Virus record (IMG/VR): IMGVR_UViG_3300025115_000247
Location: 1 to 50,695 of that record
Source of the DNA: a virus
Strand: one strand, 5' to 3'
Length of the DNA stretch: 50,695 nucleotides
Shown here: positions 1 to 7,993 of the stretch, piece after piece
Layout: each line of letters starts with the position of its first letter
How positions within the stretch are numbered: the stretch's first letter is position 1
Position numbers and translations under genes: made by a program
Notes under the pieces: generated by a model
Database searches by the model: none
The model's input: only the letters and a program-made list of their open reading frames with translations
What the model was told of the DNA's origin: nothing

Positions 1-922
1 TGCCAGAATCTTTGCCCTTGCTCATCTTCTCGTGTGCATCCTTAAGCTCGTAGCACATCGAAGTAACCAGCGAGTACATTGCGCTGATTTCCTTAATCTT
101 GAGCTCCTTGACCTTACCAGCAAGGATGTCGGACGGGCTGGGCAGTTGGTTCGCAAACTTGCGGTGTGCCATAAACTTAATCGACGTACCTTCGCCAATC
201 GTGCCAGCAACCAAGTCGGCCAGTTCGCTTTCGCTTTGACCAGCTTCGTCGATCAGCTCGCTAACGAACGTCCAGCTACGCGGAGTAGCAAACGAGCGGC
301 TAGGGCTACGCGGGTCAAAGTCAAACAAGTCGTTTTTCGCAAACGACAGGTAACCAACGACATCCGGGTGGATACGGTTTTGAGCAGCCCACTCAGCCCA
401 GCTCTCAAAGTCAACACGCATCTCCAAGTGGACGAAGCGGTTTGCCAACGGAGCAGGCATACGGTAGGTAACGCCCTTGTCGCTTTCGCGGTTACCGGCA
501 GCAATAACAACCACGTTATCAGGCAGTTCATACTTGCCAACGCGACGGTTCAGGATCAGCTGATATGCAGCAGCCTGAACAGCAGGAGCAGCACCGTTCA
601 GTTCGTCCAGGAACAGGACAACGATCGGATATTGAGCAGCAGTTTCGGCATCAGGCAGGTCAATCGGAGGAGCCCAATCCATCACGTTCATTTCCTTGTT
701 GTAATACGGCATACCGCGCAAGTCAGTCGGCTCAAGCAGTGGCAAGCGGATATCATACAACTTACCACCAAGCTCGTCAGTGATAGACGCAGCCAGTTCA
801 GACTTACCAATTCCGGGAGGACCCCACAGCATCACCGGACGCTTTGCCTTAAAGCAACGAAGAATGGCGCGGCGGGATTCTTTAGAAGTAAGTGTGCGGT
901 TTTGCGTAACGGGTGCAGACAT
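1..922 (-). CDS. MoxR-family AAA+ ATPase, cut by the left edge
   Basis: Partial gene, open at the left edge; about 307 residues are visible. Walker A GPPGIGKS lies near residues 34-41 and Walker B VLFLDE near 101-107, followed by sensor-like AAGNRESD and the arginine-finger region PAPLANRF. MoxR ATPases act with VWA proteins as chaperones that remodel or insert metal into partners; the DUF2828/VWA gene at 6.1-8.4 kb is the probable partner. ATG at 922-920 follows AGGAG eight bases upstream and a perfect sigma70 promoter. The codon use is GC-rich and CTG/CGT/GGT-biased, unlike the AT-rich neighbours. A long plus-strand frame over this gene is antisense. Confidence 0.93.
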   Translation of the reverse strand, partial: MSAPVTQNRTLTSKESRRAILRCFKAKRPVMLWGPPGIGKSELAASITDELGGKLYDIRLPLLEPTDLRGMPYYNKEMNVMDWAPPIDLPDAETAAQYPIVVLFLDELNGAAPAVQAAAYQLILNRRVGKYELPDNVVVIAAGNRESDKGVTYRMPAPLANRFVHLEMRVDFESWAEWAAQNRIHPDVVGYLSFAKNDLFDFDPRSPSRSFATPRSWTFVSELIDEAGQSESELADLVAGTIGEGTSIKFMAHRKFANQLPSPSDILAGKVKELKIKEISAMYSLVTSMCYELKDAHEKMSKGKDSG

Positions 923-955
923 TGTTTTAGCTCCTGTGTTGTTAAGTATGAAACA

Positions 956-984
956 ATTATATTGCCGTTTTCAAAACTTGTCAA
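956..984 (-). promoter_or_regulatory. sigma70-type promoter for the MoxR gene
   Basis: The minus strand reads TTGACA (984-979), a 17-base spacer, then TATAAT (961-956). Consensus in both boxes. It lies about 35 bases upstream of the MoxR start codon. The downstream sequence TTCATACTTA recurs after the next promoter at 1209-1237. Confidence 0.85.
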
Positions 985-1178
985 GCGTTATTTAGAAACT
1001 TTTGACGCAGTCCGGACATGTAACGGACACCGTTTACTTCGTGAATTTCGTAGAACACGGTACCAAACATATCCCAATGCTTCTTAGCTACCTTATAAGT
1101 AACCCCGGGTTCGTAGTCGCAAGTTACCCTTTGCCCCACTTTATACAGTGCTTTTTCCGGTTGGTTAACTTTAAACAT
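981..1178 (-). CDS. small phage protein of unknown function, 65 aa
   Basis: Not recognised. It is a basic, soluble 65-residue protein containing VTCDYEPGVTYKVAKKHWD and GVRYMSGLRQKF, possibly a small beta-barrel fold. ATG at 1178 lies about 30 bases downstream of a consensus sigma70 promoter; upstream purines (AGAGCAAGCA) give only a weak ribosome site. The 3' end overlaps the -35 box of the MoxR promoter. Probably an early accessory protein. Confidence 0.65.
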   Translation of the reverse strand: MFKVNQPEKALYKVGQRVTCDYEPGVTYKVAKKHWDMFGTVFYEIHEVNGVRYMSGLRQKFLNNA

Positions 1179-1208
1179 TGCTTGCTCTAAATAACTAAGT
1201 ATGAAGCT

Positions 1209-1237
1209 ATTATACCGGAATTTAAGTTAAAGGTCAA
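1209..1237 (-). promoter_or_regulatory. sigma70-type promoter
   Basis: The minus strand has TTGACC (1237-1232), a 17-base spacer and TATAAT (1214-1209), upstream of the 65-aa gene. It shares the downstream TTCATACTTA motif with the MoxR promoter, so the two may have arisen by duplication or share an extra element. Confidence 0.85.
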
Positions 1238-1254
1238 CCAAAATTTGCTAATTG

Positions 1255-1476
1255 CTAAGTTGTTGATTTTAAATGATATTTGTTAAATGCTCTGCGAACA
1301 ACATATGATCGTGCAAGAGATATAACAGTAAAGTACAATCCTATGAGTAGATTGTCAGTGAATGGGACCTGGATGTTAAACAACGGAAACACCAACAGTT
1401 GACTAAGGATTGCTACCACATAGCCAATGAAGATGTTTACCGTTGATTCTAAGAATGAATGAAACTCAGATTGCAT
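1255..1476 (-). CDS. small two-helix membrane protein, DUF7220-like
   Basis: 73 residues with a short polar N-terminus (SFLESTVN), two hydrophobic segments near residues 14-33 and 38-56 (VVAILSQLLVFPLF; LLIGLYFTVISLA), and a conserved-looking SYVVRRAFN tail. This pattern matches the small phage membrane family DUF7220, recalled from family knowledge and not searched. The start overlaps the end of the acyltransferase gene, so it is probably co-translated as the last gene of the desaturase operon. Likely inserted in the host inner membrane; role unknown. Confidence 0.75.
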   Translation of the reverse strand: MQSEFHSFLESTVNIFIGYVVAILSQLLVFPLFNIQVPFTDNLLIGLYFTVISLARSYVVRRAFNKYHLKSTT

Positions 1477-2194
1477 CGTTGTTGATTATAGGAACAAGAC
1501 GGTGCGAAACACGACGTGGCAATTTACTAGTATTTAACACTACTGAATTCGGTTCGATGTCTGTCATTATGCATAATCCGGGAGCTAAAATCGAATTCTC
1601 TCCAATGGTGAGAGCACTATTATTGTCTTTAGTGACATTTTGAATAATCATAGTCCCAGGACCAACTACTACACCATTTTCGATAGTAGTGTAAGTATTA
1701 ATAAATGATTGAACTCCGATGTATACATTTTTTCCTATAGTCGAGTTAGTGTGCACTGTGGCGCGAGGCAGTACGAACGTATAATCACCGATTGTTGCCC
1801 TGTGTACCATAGCTCCAGCATCAATGAATACACCTTTTCCAATGGCTGACTTGTGAACGTGTGCGAGTTTAGAGATTAACGTGACTATATTAACTTTTGA
1901 TCGTTCGAGTACATCTATAGTGCGTGATCTTTCTTTATTTACCATTTCACTATTGCTAATATCTTCGTGAAATGTAACAATCGGAAAAAAATCAGCAGAT
2001 TGTTTGAGTTTGGTGATCCACGCATCATTATTTAACAGATCATCAATTTTCCCTAATACTCTAACACCGTCTACTGTTTCCCCTTTTCCGTACTTGTTAG
2101 ATAACAGCCCTATTACTGTGTAGCCATTTTCGATAGCAGCATCTAATATAGAAAAAATAGGAGTTTTATACCCGACTAAGATCAGCTTTTTCAT
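1466..2194 (-). CDS. PglD-like sugar O/N-acyltransferase (left-handed beta-helix)
   Basis: 242 residues. The N-terminal half resembles the Rossmann-like domain of PglD/NeuD proteins (MKKLILVGYK, then GVRVLGKIDDLL). The C-terminal half from about residue 110 shows hexapeptide-repeat spacing: AIGKGVFIDAGAMVHRATIG, TIGKNVYIGV, TIENGVVVGPG. Such enzymes transfer acetyl groups from acetyl-CoA to nucleotide sugars. Its start overlaps the desaturase gene by 29 bases, so the two are translationally coupled. It may modify surface glycans; the substrate cannot be read from sequence. Confidence 0.85.
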   Translation of the reverse strand: MKKLILVGYKTPIFSILDAAIENGYTVIGLLSNKYGKGETVDGVRVLGKIDDLLNNDAWITKLKQSADFFPIVTFHEDISNSEMVNKERSRTIDVLERSKVNIVTLISKLAHVHKSAIGKGVFIDAGAMVHRATIGDYTFVLPRATVHTNSTIGKNVYIGVQSFINTYTTIENGVVVGPGTMIIQNVTKDNNSALTIGENSILAPGLCIMTDIEPNSVVLNTSKLPRRVSHRLVPIINNDAI

Positions 2195-2984
2195 TTATTA
2201 TGTTTTTTCCAATGAGTTTAATTATGTGATATCCGGGATCAAATTCCCACCATTTAAAACCAAAATTGCATGATCGGGGGTTAGCGTGGTGATTGTTGTG
2301 CCATTCTCCGCCAGATATGTAACCAATGAATAGATTGTTAGTTGATGTATCAGCACACTCGAAATTTCGATATCCGGTAGAATGTGATAGTGTGTTTACA
2401 CCGTTAAGTGTCCAGTAACAAATTAACCCTGGGAGTAAATAAAACGCTATACAGATCAGTGGGTCAATTAAAAATAAAAGTCCACCGTACACTAATTGTA
2501 TTTTAAAGTAGTGATCTACTGTAAACCTATGTAACTTCGAATGGTAAAGATCCCTGACATTACTTAATTTAGGTAAAATCCAGTAAGATAAAAAATGTAC
2601 TCTGATAGCATCGGTGATGTTTAAGCATCGATGCGGGTCTTGCTCTTCATCAACGAATTGATGGTGTTTTCGGTGAATCGATACCCACGTAATCGACGAG
2701 CTAACTAACGCGGTAGTAGTAATAAACAAGAAAATGTATTCAAAAATCTGTGACTTAAACTCGAATAATTTGTGCGATAAATATCGATGGAAATAAAGAA
2801 CAATACTAGTAGTGTTTATATACCCAACAATAAATGGCACTAATAATAGATACCATGGGGCATTTGTGATAAAGTACGGGATTGACAGGTATCCCACTAA
2901 GTGAATAAGTTGCAATTTCCATGCATACGAGTTTTTAAACGATAATCCGTATGTGAGTTTCTGAGTTAATGTCATTGATGTCAT
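2166..2984 (-). CDS. membrane fatty acid desaturase (Delta9-like)
   Basis: 272 residues with the three histidine boxes of membrane acyl desaturases: HRYLSH (66-71), HRKHH (104-108) and HNNHH (229-233), plus N-x3-LSHSTGYR before the last box. Several hydrophobic spans flank them. These di-iron enzymes introduce double bonds into acyl-CoA or acyl-lipid chains in the membrane. AAGGA eight bases upstream supports the first ATG over a second in-frame ATG. It is one of two different desaturases in this operon. Known as an oddity in some aquatic phages; the exact substrate is unknown. Confidence 0.92.
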   Translation of the reverse strand: MTSMTLTQKLTYGLSFKNSYAWKLQLIHLVGYLSIPYFITNAPWYLLLVPFIVGYINTTSIVLYFHRYLSHKLFEFKSQIFEYIFLFITTTALVSSSITWVSIHRKHHQFVDEEQDPHRCLNITDAIRVHFLSYWILPKLSNVRDLYHSKLHRFTVDHYFKIQLVYGGLLFLIDPLICIAFYLLPGLICYWTLNGVNTLSHSTGYRNFECADTSTNNLFIGYISGGEWHNNHHANPRSCNFGFKWWEFDPGYHIIKLIGKNIINEKADLSRV

Positions 2985-3058
2985 TGATGTGTTCCTTGGG
3001 TGAAATACTAATTATTAGTTTGTGGGTCGATCTTAAATAACGTTAGTTATGTTAACAG

Positions 3059-3706
3059 CTAAATGTACACTTCAACAATTAAATGGAATCGATGAGTGTC
3101 TGCGTTATTGTCTACTCCGTGCGGAATTCCGATATTTAACCACCATGCCGCGCCATCAGCTTCGAAATGTTGGCGAATTTCTCTTTTATCTTTAATCCAT
3201 TTAAATTCGCTATCGGGCGAAGTAAGTATAGGGATATGCACTTTAGATATCTTAGCAGTGTCGAAATCGATGTGATATTTTAATTCAGTATGAGGATCTA
3301 GACGTGCCAGGTATGCTTTGTCTATTTTTGTATATTGCGCTTTTATTCGATTAATTACCTGCTCAATGTATGTACCCTTGAAGGTATCTTTTACCTCTTG
3401 TTTAAAAATTTGTGTATGGTAAATGTTTTTCATATTGTGCTCCGGAAAATCAAATTGATCGTTAAATCGGAGTATGTACAAATTAGAATAGGTAGAGAAG
3501 TCAAACCATTTAGAATACTTTTCTCTTTTTTGAGTTTGTATATAGTGCAACATTTTCTGGTCTTCTGCACTATTTGAAAAGTTTAACTGGTCAAAGTTTA
3601 AGCTAGGATCAAGGTATCCTCTAATAGAAAACTCGTTACGTAATTTATCAATGTCGAATTGTTCTATTTTAGTATATAATGGTAAAGTTTTTCTAGATTG
3701 AGTCAT
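3059..3706 (-). CDS. aspartyl/asparaginyl beta-hydroxylase-like 2-oxoglutarate oxygenase
   Basis: 215 residues. The C-terminal half has the double-stranded beta-helix pattern of the Asp/Asn hydroxylase family: RLDPHTELKYHIDFD with H145-x-D147, then GAAWWLNIGIPHGVDN with H196, then RFHLIVEV with R206 as candidate 2-oxoglutarate ligand. These enzymes hydroxylate protein side chains or small molecules using Fe(II). The gene sits between the two desaturases with only 3 bases to its upstream neighbour, so it is in the same operon. Whether it acts on lipids, glycans or protein cannot be decided. Confidence 0.75.
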   Translation of the reverse strand: MTQSRKTLPLYTKIEQFDIDKLRNEFSIRGYLDPSLNFDQLNFSNSAEDQKMLHYIQTQKREKYSKWFDFSTYSNLYILRFNDQFDFPEHNMKNIYHTQIFKQEVKDTFKGTYIEQVINRIKAQYTKIDKAYLARLDPHTELKYHIDFDTAKISKVHIPILTSPDSEFKWIKDKREIRQHFEADGAAWWLNIGIPHGVDNNADTHRFHLIVEVYI

Positions 3707-3709
3707 AAG

Positions 3710-4474
3710 TTAATTTTGTTTAACAGCAAAAACTGTATCGATGATAGCCCCTAGTATATCAACCTCTTGTTCTGTAACTTTGTTAGTATAGCTGGTTTGA
3801 TTTGCGTGGTGGTTGTGATGCAGCTCGCCGCCGAGTAAAATGTATTTCCATGCCCCTCCCAGGTTTGCGGAGCAGTCAGTTAAGTCAAAATTACGATAAC
3901 CGAATTTTGGATACAAATGGGTCAGAACATCTACTACTGCGTTAGTGTACAAAGTGAGGACTATCGGTAATGCTACTATATATCCATACAGTTTTATGTT
4001 ATTAGTTACAACTGCAACGAACAAAAGTAAAAAATGGAACAAGAAGTAATTGTTATGTTGAAACATAATCATTTTGTCTTTAGCAAGTCGGACTACATAT
4101 TTGGGGTTAATGTTAATCGGATCAACCCAATATACTACTTTCCATATGCTTTTAGTTTGGGGAGAATGCGGGTCAAGTTCCTGGTCTGAATATTTATGAT
4201 GTTGAGAATGAACACCGCACCAAGCAAGCAGAGATCCTTCGCCATTAAACCACTGGAGTATCATTAATAATATTTCTTTAGGTCTTGTAGTTTTAAAACT
4301 TCGATGCACAAAGTATCTATGTGCTCCGATTTCACCTCCGATTAGTTTAACTAAAAACCAAGATATGTAGGTCCCAAGTAACCAGATTGGATCAAAAAAC
4401 ATAATAAGAACATATATTGATATTAAGTGTGTGGTGATTTGCAACAAATGAAATTTATTGTTAAAAGTTAACAT
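3710..4474 (-). CDS. second membrane fatty acid desaturase
   Basis: 254 residues with histidine boxes HRYFVH (52-57), HSQHH (89-93) and HHNHH (219-223), and hydrophobic segments at about 12-42 and 143-185. It differs considerably from the other desaturase, for example the GGEIGAHRYF and LLGGELHHNHHANQ contexts, so this is not a recent duplication. Two desaturases of different specificity would allow altered position or number of double bonds in host lipids during infection. The ATG has only a weak upstream ribosome site. Confidence 0.9.
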   Translation of the reverse strand: MLTFNNKFHLLQITTHLISIYVLIMFFDPIWLLGTYISWFLVKLIGGEIGAHRYFVHRSFKTTRPKEILLMILQWFNGEGSLLAWCGVHSQHHKYSDQELDPHSPQTKSIWKVVYWVDPININPKYVVRLAKDKMIMFQHNNYFLFHFLLLFVAVVTNNIKLYGYIVALPIVLTLYTNAVVDVLTHLYPKFGYRNFDLTDCSANLGGAWKYILLGGELHHNHHANQTSYTNKVTEQEVDILGAIIDTVFAVKQN

Positions 4475-4476
4475 AG

Positions 4477-4690
4477 TTAATCGTATCTCACGTTTATTGA
4501 ATCTACCTCTTTAATGAAAATACTTGTTTCCTTATTAAGATCAATTTGAGGTAAAGACATTACGTTATTTTTATATTCTGTAATTTTTCAATTGATTTAG
4601 AACTTACTTCGATGGGCGAGGTTACAAAGTTTATATAACTTAGTATGCATTACCAAGTAGTAATACGTCTGGGTAGAAGTTATTATTCAT
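4477..4690 (-). pseudogene. possible broken small gene in three successive frames
   Basis: The 297-base gap upstream of the desaturase holds no intact gene. Three short minus-strand frames abut: ATG at 4690 giving MNNNFYPDVLLLGNAY and a stop, then a frame containing NFVTSPIEVSSKSIEKLQ and a stop, then ATG at about 4559 giving MSLPQIDLNKETSIF to a stop at 4477. Each step is a -1 shift. Together they could be remnants of one roughly 70-residue protein. This may also be chance. Confidence 0.3.
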
Positions 4691-4721
4691 TGAGAGAAGA
4701 TCGGATAATACTATTTATTAT

Positions 4722-4743
4722 AAAATTGTATTCTTACAATTTT
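4722..4743 (-). terminator. AT-rich hairpin, possible bidirectional terminator
   Basis: AAAATTGTA (4722-4730), loop TTCT, TACAATTTT (4735-4743): a perfect 9-bp stem followed by T runs on both strands. It lies just past the FmdB stop, so it could end that transcript. The stem is AT-rich and hence weak. Confidence 0.5.
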
Positions 4744-4771
4744 TATACAAGAAGTATTAGTTAACTCCTTT

Positions 4772-4957
4772 TTAGTCGGTGCTTGCTGATGGCTTATACC
4801 AACCAGATCCTTTTAACTGGAATCCGCCAGGTGCAGATAGTTTCTTGTTTGCCATAGCACCACAGTTGGGGCAACTAATTTGCACAGTATTCATTGGTAC
4901 GATTTTTTCGAATACCTTTTCGCAGTGTACACATTTAAACTCGTAAAGCGGTGGCAT
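4772..4957 (-). CDS. FmdB-family zinc ribbon protein
   Basis: 61 residues: MPPLYEFKCVHCEKVFEKI, then CPNCG, then GGFQLKGSGWYKPS. This is the FmdB (CxxC-CxxC) small zinc-ribbon family, usually of bacterial origin and of uncertain, possibly regulatory, function. It lies between a terminator hairpin upstream (the porin terminator) and another downstream. The GGFQLKGSGWY motif matches bacterial members closely, suggesting transfer from a host. Confidence 0.88.
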   Translation of the reverse strand: MPPLYEFKCVHCEKVFEKIVPMNTVQISCPNCGAMANKKLSAPGGFQLKGSGWYKPSASTD

Positions 4958-4971
4958 ATCTATTCTCTATA

Positions 4972-4999
4972 AAAAGGCTATATTTAAGTATAGCCTTTT
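4972..4999 (-). terminator. intrinsic terminator of the porin gene
   Basis: An 11-bp perfect stem AAAAGGCTATA / TATAGCCTTTT with a 6-base loop lies just past the porin stop codon. On the minus strand the stem is followed by further T and A. Its U-rich 3' arm makes it a good rho-independent terminator. With the late promoter at 6102-6109 it makes the porin a self-contained transcription unit. Confidence 0.8.
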
Positions 5000-5019
5000 G
5001 TACTGCATAAGTCAACTAA

Positions 5020-6075
5020 TTAGAATGAATGCTTTAGACCTGCGCCAAAACCTGACGAAGTCATGCTGCCGGTGCCAAGCGGTGTAACACCGTTAGTTGC
5101 ACCCATTGCGACGTTTGTTGCGCCGTTTTTGTTAGAAACACGAGTGTAACCTGCATAAGCAGAAGTACGCTTGCTAAAGTCATAGTTAGCCTGAATACCC
5201 CATGAATCAGCATCTGCATTAGCTGCGGTCTTGTCGTCTAAACGAGCAAAACCAACATCAACACCAATCTTGTTGCTAACTGCAAATTGTGCGCCAACCG
5301 ATGCGATATCCTTGTTGGTTGAACGATCGTTTGCTACGTCGGTCTGGTATGAACCAGCAAGAGTAACAGTTGGGGCGATTGCATATTTTGCACCAACCAT
5401 GTGTTCAACATTGTCTCGGCCTGCAATACGTGTAACATCATTTACTTTGTGGTAAACGTAACCAACTGAGAATGGCCCAGCAGTGTAGTCAGCCATTAAG
5501 CCGATAACACGTTCTTGTTTTGTACCATTACCGTATGATGTGTTAGCAAGTGTGGTGTCAGTTGAGTGAGTTGCCCCGAAAGTGAAACCGCCTGCAACAA
5601 CTGGTGAAACATAAGCAACTGTATTTCCTGCACGGCTAGAAGTGTTAATAGTTGTGCCTTTTAATGCAGTTAGCGGAGCAAAGTTGCTACCACGTAATGC
5701 ATCGAACTTATCAAGCTCTGCTTTACCAAGTGTAGCCATGTAACCGAGTTTTACTGCACCAAGTGACTTAGAAGTTAACCCAAGTGACTGTTCACGTGCG
5801 GTTGTGATACCGGTATTGGTGTTTGGTGTAATACCGTACTCAACTGTAAAACCAGCTGATAGATCGCTATCAAGAGCTTCTGTTCCGCGGAAGCCAAGGC
5901 GGCTTGGTGCATATAAGCTACCTAAACCAGTTTTGGTGTTGATACCGTCTGTACGGTCAGCAGTTGCACGAGCCATACCCATATCAACAACACCGTAGAT
6001 TGCTACATTTGATTGTGCTAACGCTACTGTAGAAGTAGTGGCAGCGATTGCTAAAGCGATTAAGCTTTTCTTCAT
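5020..6075 (-). CDS. full-length Gram-negative (betaproteobacterial-type) outer-membrane porin
   Basis: 351 residues. It has a signal peptide MKKSLIALAIAATTSTVALA cleaved before QSNVAIYGVVDMG, repeated amphipathic beta-strands, and ends in LKHSF with the terminal phenylalanine needed for BAM recognition. The N-terminal YGVVD and the RLGFRG(T)E motif fit Burkholderiales general porins (Gram-negative porin family, trimeric 16-strand barrels). AAGGAGAT sits just before the ATG, below a TATAAATA late promoter, and a strong terminator follows. A phage-borne porin would be exported to the host outer membrane, perhaps replacing the phage receptor to block superinfection, or changing nutrient uptake. 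Confidence 0.95.
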   Translation of the reverse strand: MKKSLIALAIAATTSTVALAQSNVAIYGVVDMGMARATADRTDGINTKTGLGSLYAPSRLGFRGTEALDSDLSAGFTVEYGITPNTNTGITTAREQSLGLTSKSLGAVKLGYMATLGKAELDKFDALRGSNFAPLTALKGTTINTSSRAGNTVAYVSPVVAGGFTFGATHSTDTTLANTSYGNGTKQERVIGLMADYTAGPFSVGYVYHKVNDVTRIAGRDNVEHMVGAKYAIAPTVTLAGSYQTDVANDRSTNKDIASVGAQFAVSNKIGVDVGFARLDDKTAANADADSWGIQANYDFSKRTSAYAGYTRVSNKNGATNVAMGATNGVTPLGTGSMTSSGFGAGLKHSF

Positions 6076-6101
6076 ATTATCTCCTTAAGATGTGTAAAGT
6101 T

Positions 6102-6109
6102 TATTTATA
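6102..6109 (-). promoter_or_regulatory. T4-type late promoter of the porin
   Basis: TATAAATA on the minus strand, identical to the T4 late consensus, placed 27 bases upstream of the porin ATG. It implies porin expression late in infection under the phage's own sigma factor. Confidence 0.7.
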
Positions 6110-7159
6110 CTACTTAATACCTTGGTATCTGGTATTATTGAGAGTCTCAAGCATGATACTAATCGGAGTTAGTGTTTCTGCCGATAGTACGCTCTGCATA
6201 ATTGCAGGGCTGAAGCCGCTGATTAATGCAGTTCCTTGTTCATCGTAACGAACAGGAACCTTGCTTCCTCGAGACTGAATATTCCAGAATACAATATTTG
6301 GCATAGAGTATCCCGCATCAGCATATTTCTTTTGAACCATAGTAAGTGCATCAAATCCTTCAACACAAGCGTCGAACTCCATATCCGAAAGGATAAGAAT
6401 ATACTTTGGCATTTGTGCTTCTGGGACTTGGTGCTTTACTGCTACACGCAAGATTTCCTTGAATGCAGACTCGATGTTGGTGCTCATACCCCATTCCGCA
6501 TCAGACAATTGGTTGTATCGGTCACGCAACGAGCCTTTTAGGACTTGGAATTGCGAGTTGCTGCTAAAAGTGAGGAACATGTCCTTGAATGCCCCTTTGT
6601 TCTTTTCGGAAAGGTACAGACCAAGAGACACTGCAACATCGAGGCAGGTTACGGTTGGATTGTTGCCAACAACACAATCCATAGACCCAGATACGTCAAC
6701 TACTGGGATGATTGCATCATCACCGATGTAGTTAGGCAAAGTATCCCATTGTGCTTGTTGTACAGCAGCATTTTCACCCTTGCAATCAAACCGCATTGAC
6801 TTAACGATGTCATATGGGTATACAGCACTTGCATTGATAGTGGTTTCGCCACTTGCTAATGCAGACTTGTACGCAGAATATCCGGTTGCGTCGTGCTTGT
6901 TGAATGCTTTTTGGTAACGTGCAGCCGCAACAGAAGGAACATGCTCATACTTAATGTTAGTCCAGTCGTTAGCACACATTTGGGTTTCAACAACCTTAGT
7001 TAGTGTAACTAATGTCTTGCGGTAGCCCTTTGGTGTTAATCCCATAAAGGCACGAAGCTCGTTTGCAAGGGTTCCTTTACGAGGCATCCACTTACAGGCT
7101 AAAGAAGCGGAACCTACTTGTTGTGTTAACAGATTCTTAAGTTTCATTTTTGCAGACAT
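6110..7159 (-). CDS. DUF2828/VWA protein, C-terminal piece of a split gene
   Basis: 349 residues from ATG at 7159, which has GGAG six bases upstream; a longer frame to 7189 lacks a ribosome site. The DUF2828 signature ASLACKWMPRKG lies near residue 18 and LTPKGYRKTL near 41. The VWA metal site DVSGSMD (about 155-161) and later the LILSDMEFD strand are present. The N-terminal part of the protein is encoded at 7921-8409, on the far side of an endonuclease gene. The first 14 residues are probably new sequence created by the insertion. Likely partner of the MoxR ATPase. Confidence 0.88.
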   Translation of the reverse strand: MSAKMKLKNLLTQQVGSASLACKWMPRKGTLANELRAFMGLTPKGYRKTLVTLTKVVETQMCANDWTNIKYEHVPSVAAARYQKAFNKHDATGYSAYKSALASGETTINASAVYPYDIVKSMRFDCKGENAAVQQAQWDTLPNYIGDDAIIPVVDVSGSMDCVVGNNPTVTCLDVAVSLGLYLSEKNKGAFKDMFLTFSSNSQFQVLKGSLRDRYNQLSDAEWGMSTNIESAFKEILRVAVKHQVPEAQMPKYILILSDMEFDACVEGFDALTMVQKKYADAGYSMPNIVFWNIQSRGSKVPVRYDEQGTALISGFSPAIMQSVLSAETLTPISIMLETLNNTRYQGIK

Positions 7160-7219
7160 AGTGATCTCCAGTTTTCGCGGCATCGACATAAATAATAATA
7201 TATTTAGTAGATTACTGCA

Positions 7220-7993
7220 ATGGTTATAACAAATTTAATTTTTCGAAACAAGTATTCTAAATGGTACTTAGCACTCTGTGAAGTTGCTAGCCGCAGGGCC
7301 AACACACGGAAAGAAGCTAGTGCTAAGTTAAATTGTAAAGTTGAAGCGCATCACGTATTACCAAAATCGATTTTTCCAAATAAAAATATAGTGTATCTAA
7401 CTTTGCGAGAACATTTTGTTGCTCATAGACTTTTAACAAAAATGTTTATATCTGAGCAGCATAAGCAAAAAATGTTAAAGGCACTAGCATCATTTATGCT
7501 GAAATCTATTAATGCACGACAGTTTGAAGTTTCACGGATAGCAAACAGTCAAAAAATACCATGGAACAAAGGCCTGTCCGGAAGAAAAACCGGACCTTGC
7601 TCAGTCGAAAGAGCTAATAAGATTAGCGACTCTCGAAAAAAGACAAGTAAACAAGAATGCATCCATTGTAAAAAATTAATCGATCCAGGAAATTACAAAT
7701 TGTATCACGGCGATAATTGTAAACTAAATCCTAATATCGATCTTGAACTTCTAAGGTTACGGTCCGAATCTAAAAAAATTGCAGCTATTAAATCTATAGT
7801 AAACGGAAATCATAAATTTAAGTCTCCTAATAGTTACGGGGTTTTACAGTGTCCGCACTGTGGGAAAACAGGAATCAACTTACCAAACATGAAACGATTC
7901 CATTTTGATAGATGTAAAAGTTATTCGATCTCGGATAGTAGTTTCTCTGCATCTGATTCGGACATCGAATCTATTGTCGAAAGAAGTTGTTGA
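7220..7993 (+). CDS. HNH homing endonuclease inserted in the DUF2828 gene
   Basis: 257 residues, opposite in strand to its host gene. KYSKWYLALCEVA and EAHHVLPKSIF then HFVAHRLLTKM form an HNH nuclease core of the type common in T4-like phages. The C-terminal part has two CxxC...H...C zinc ribbons (CIHCKKLI...YHGDNCK; CPHCGKTG...FDRCK) that probably bind DNA. Its 3' end reaches into the DUF2828 N-terminal frame. A CATAAATA late-promoter-like octamer lies upstream near 7187. The insert is too short to hold a group I intron core as well. Confidence 0.9.
   Translation: MVITNLIFRNKYSKWYLALCEVASRRANTRKEASAKLNCKVEAHHVLPKSIFPNKNIVYLTLREHFVAHRLLTKMFISEQHKQKMLKALASFMLKSINARQFEVSRIANSQKIPWNKGLSGRKTGPCSVERANKISDSRKKTSKQECIHCKKLIDPGNYKLYHGDNCKLNPNIDLELLRLRSESKKIAAIKSIVNGNHKFKSPNSYGVLQCPHCGKTGINLPNMKRFHFDRCKSYSISDSSFSASDSDIESIVERSC

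Noticed and set aside
32-1087. 351-residue plus-strand open frame
   Set aside because: It is antisense to the MoxR gene, which has Walker motifs, a ribosome site and a promoter; the plus frame has no recognisable domain.
5020-6075. Host DNA contamination explaining the porin
   Set aside because: It lies seamlessly in the minus-strand gene array and is preceded by a phage-type late promoter; still, read coverage should be the final judge.
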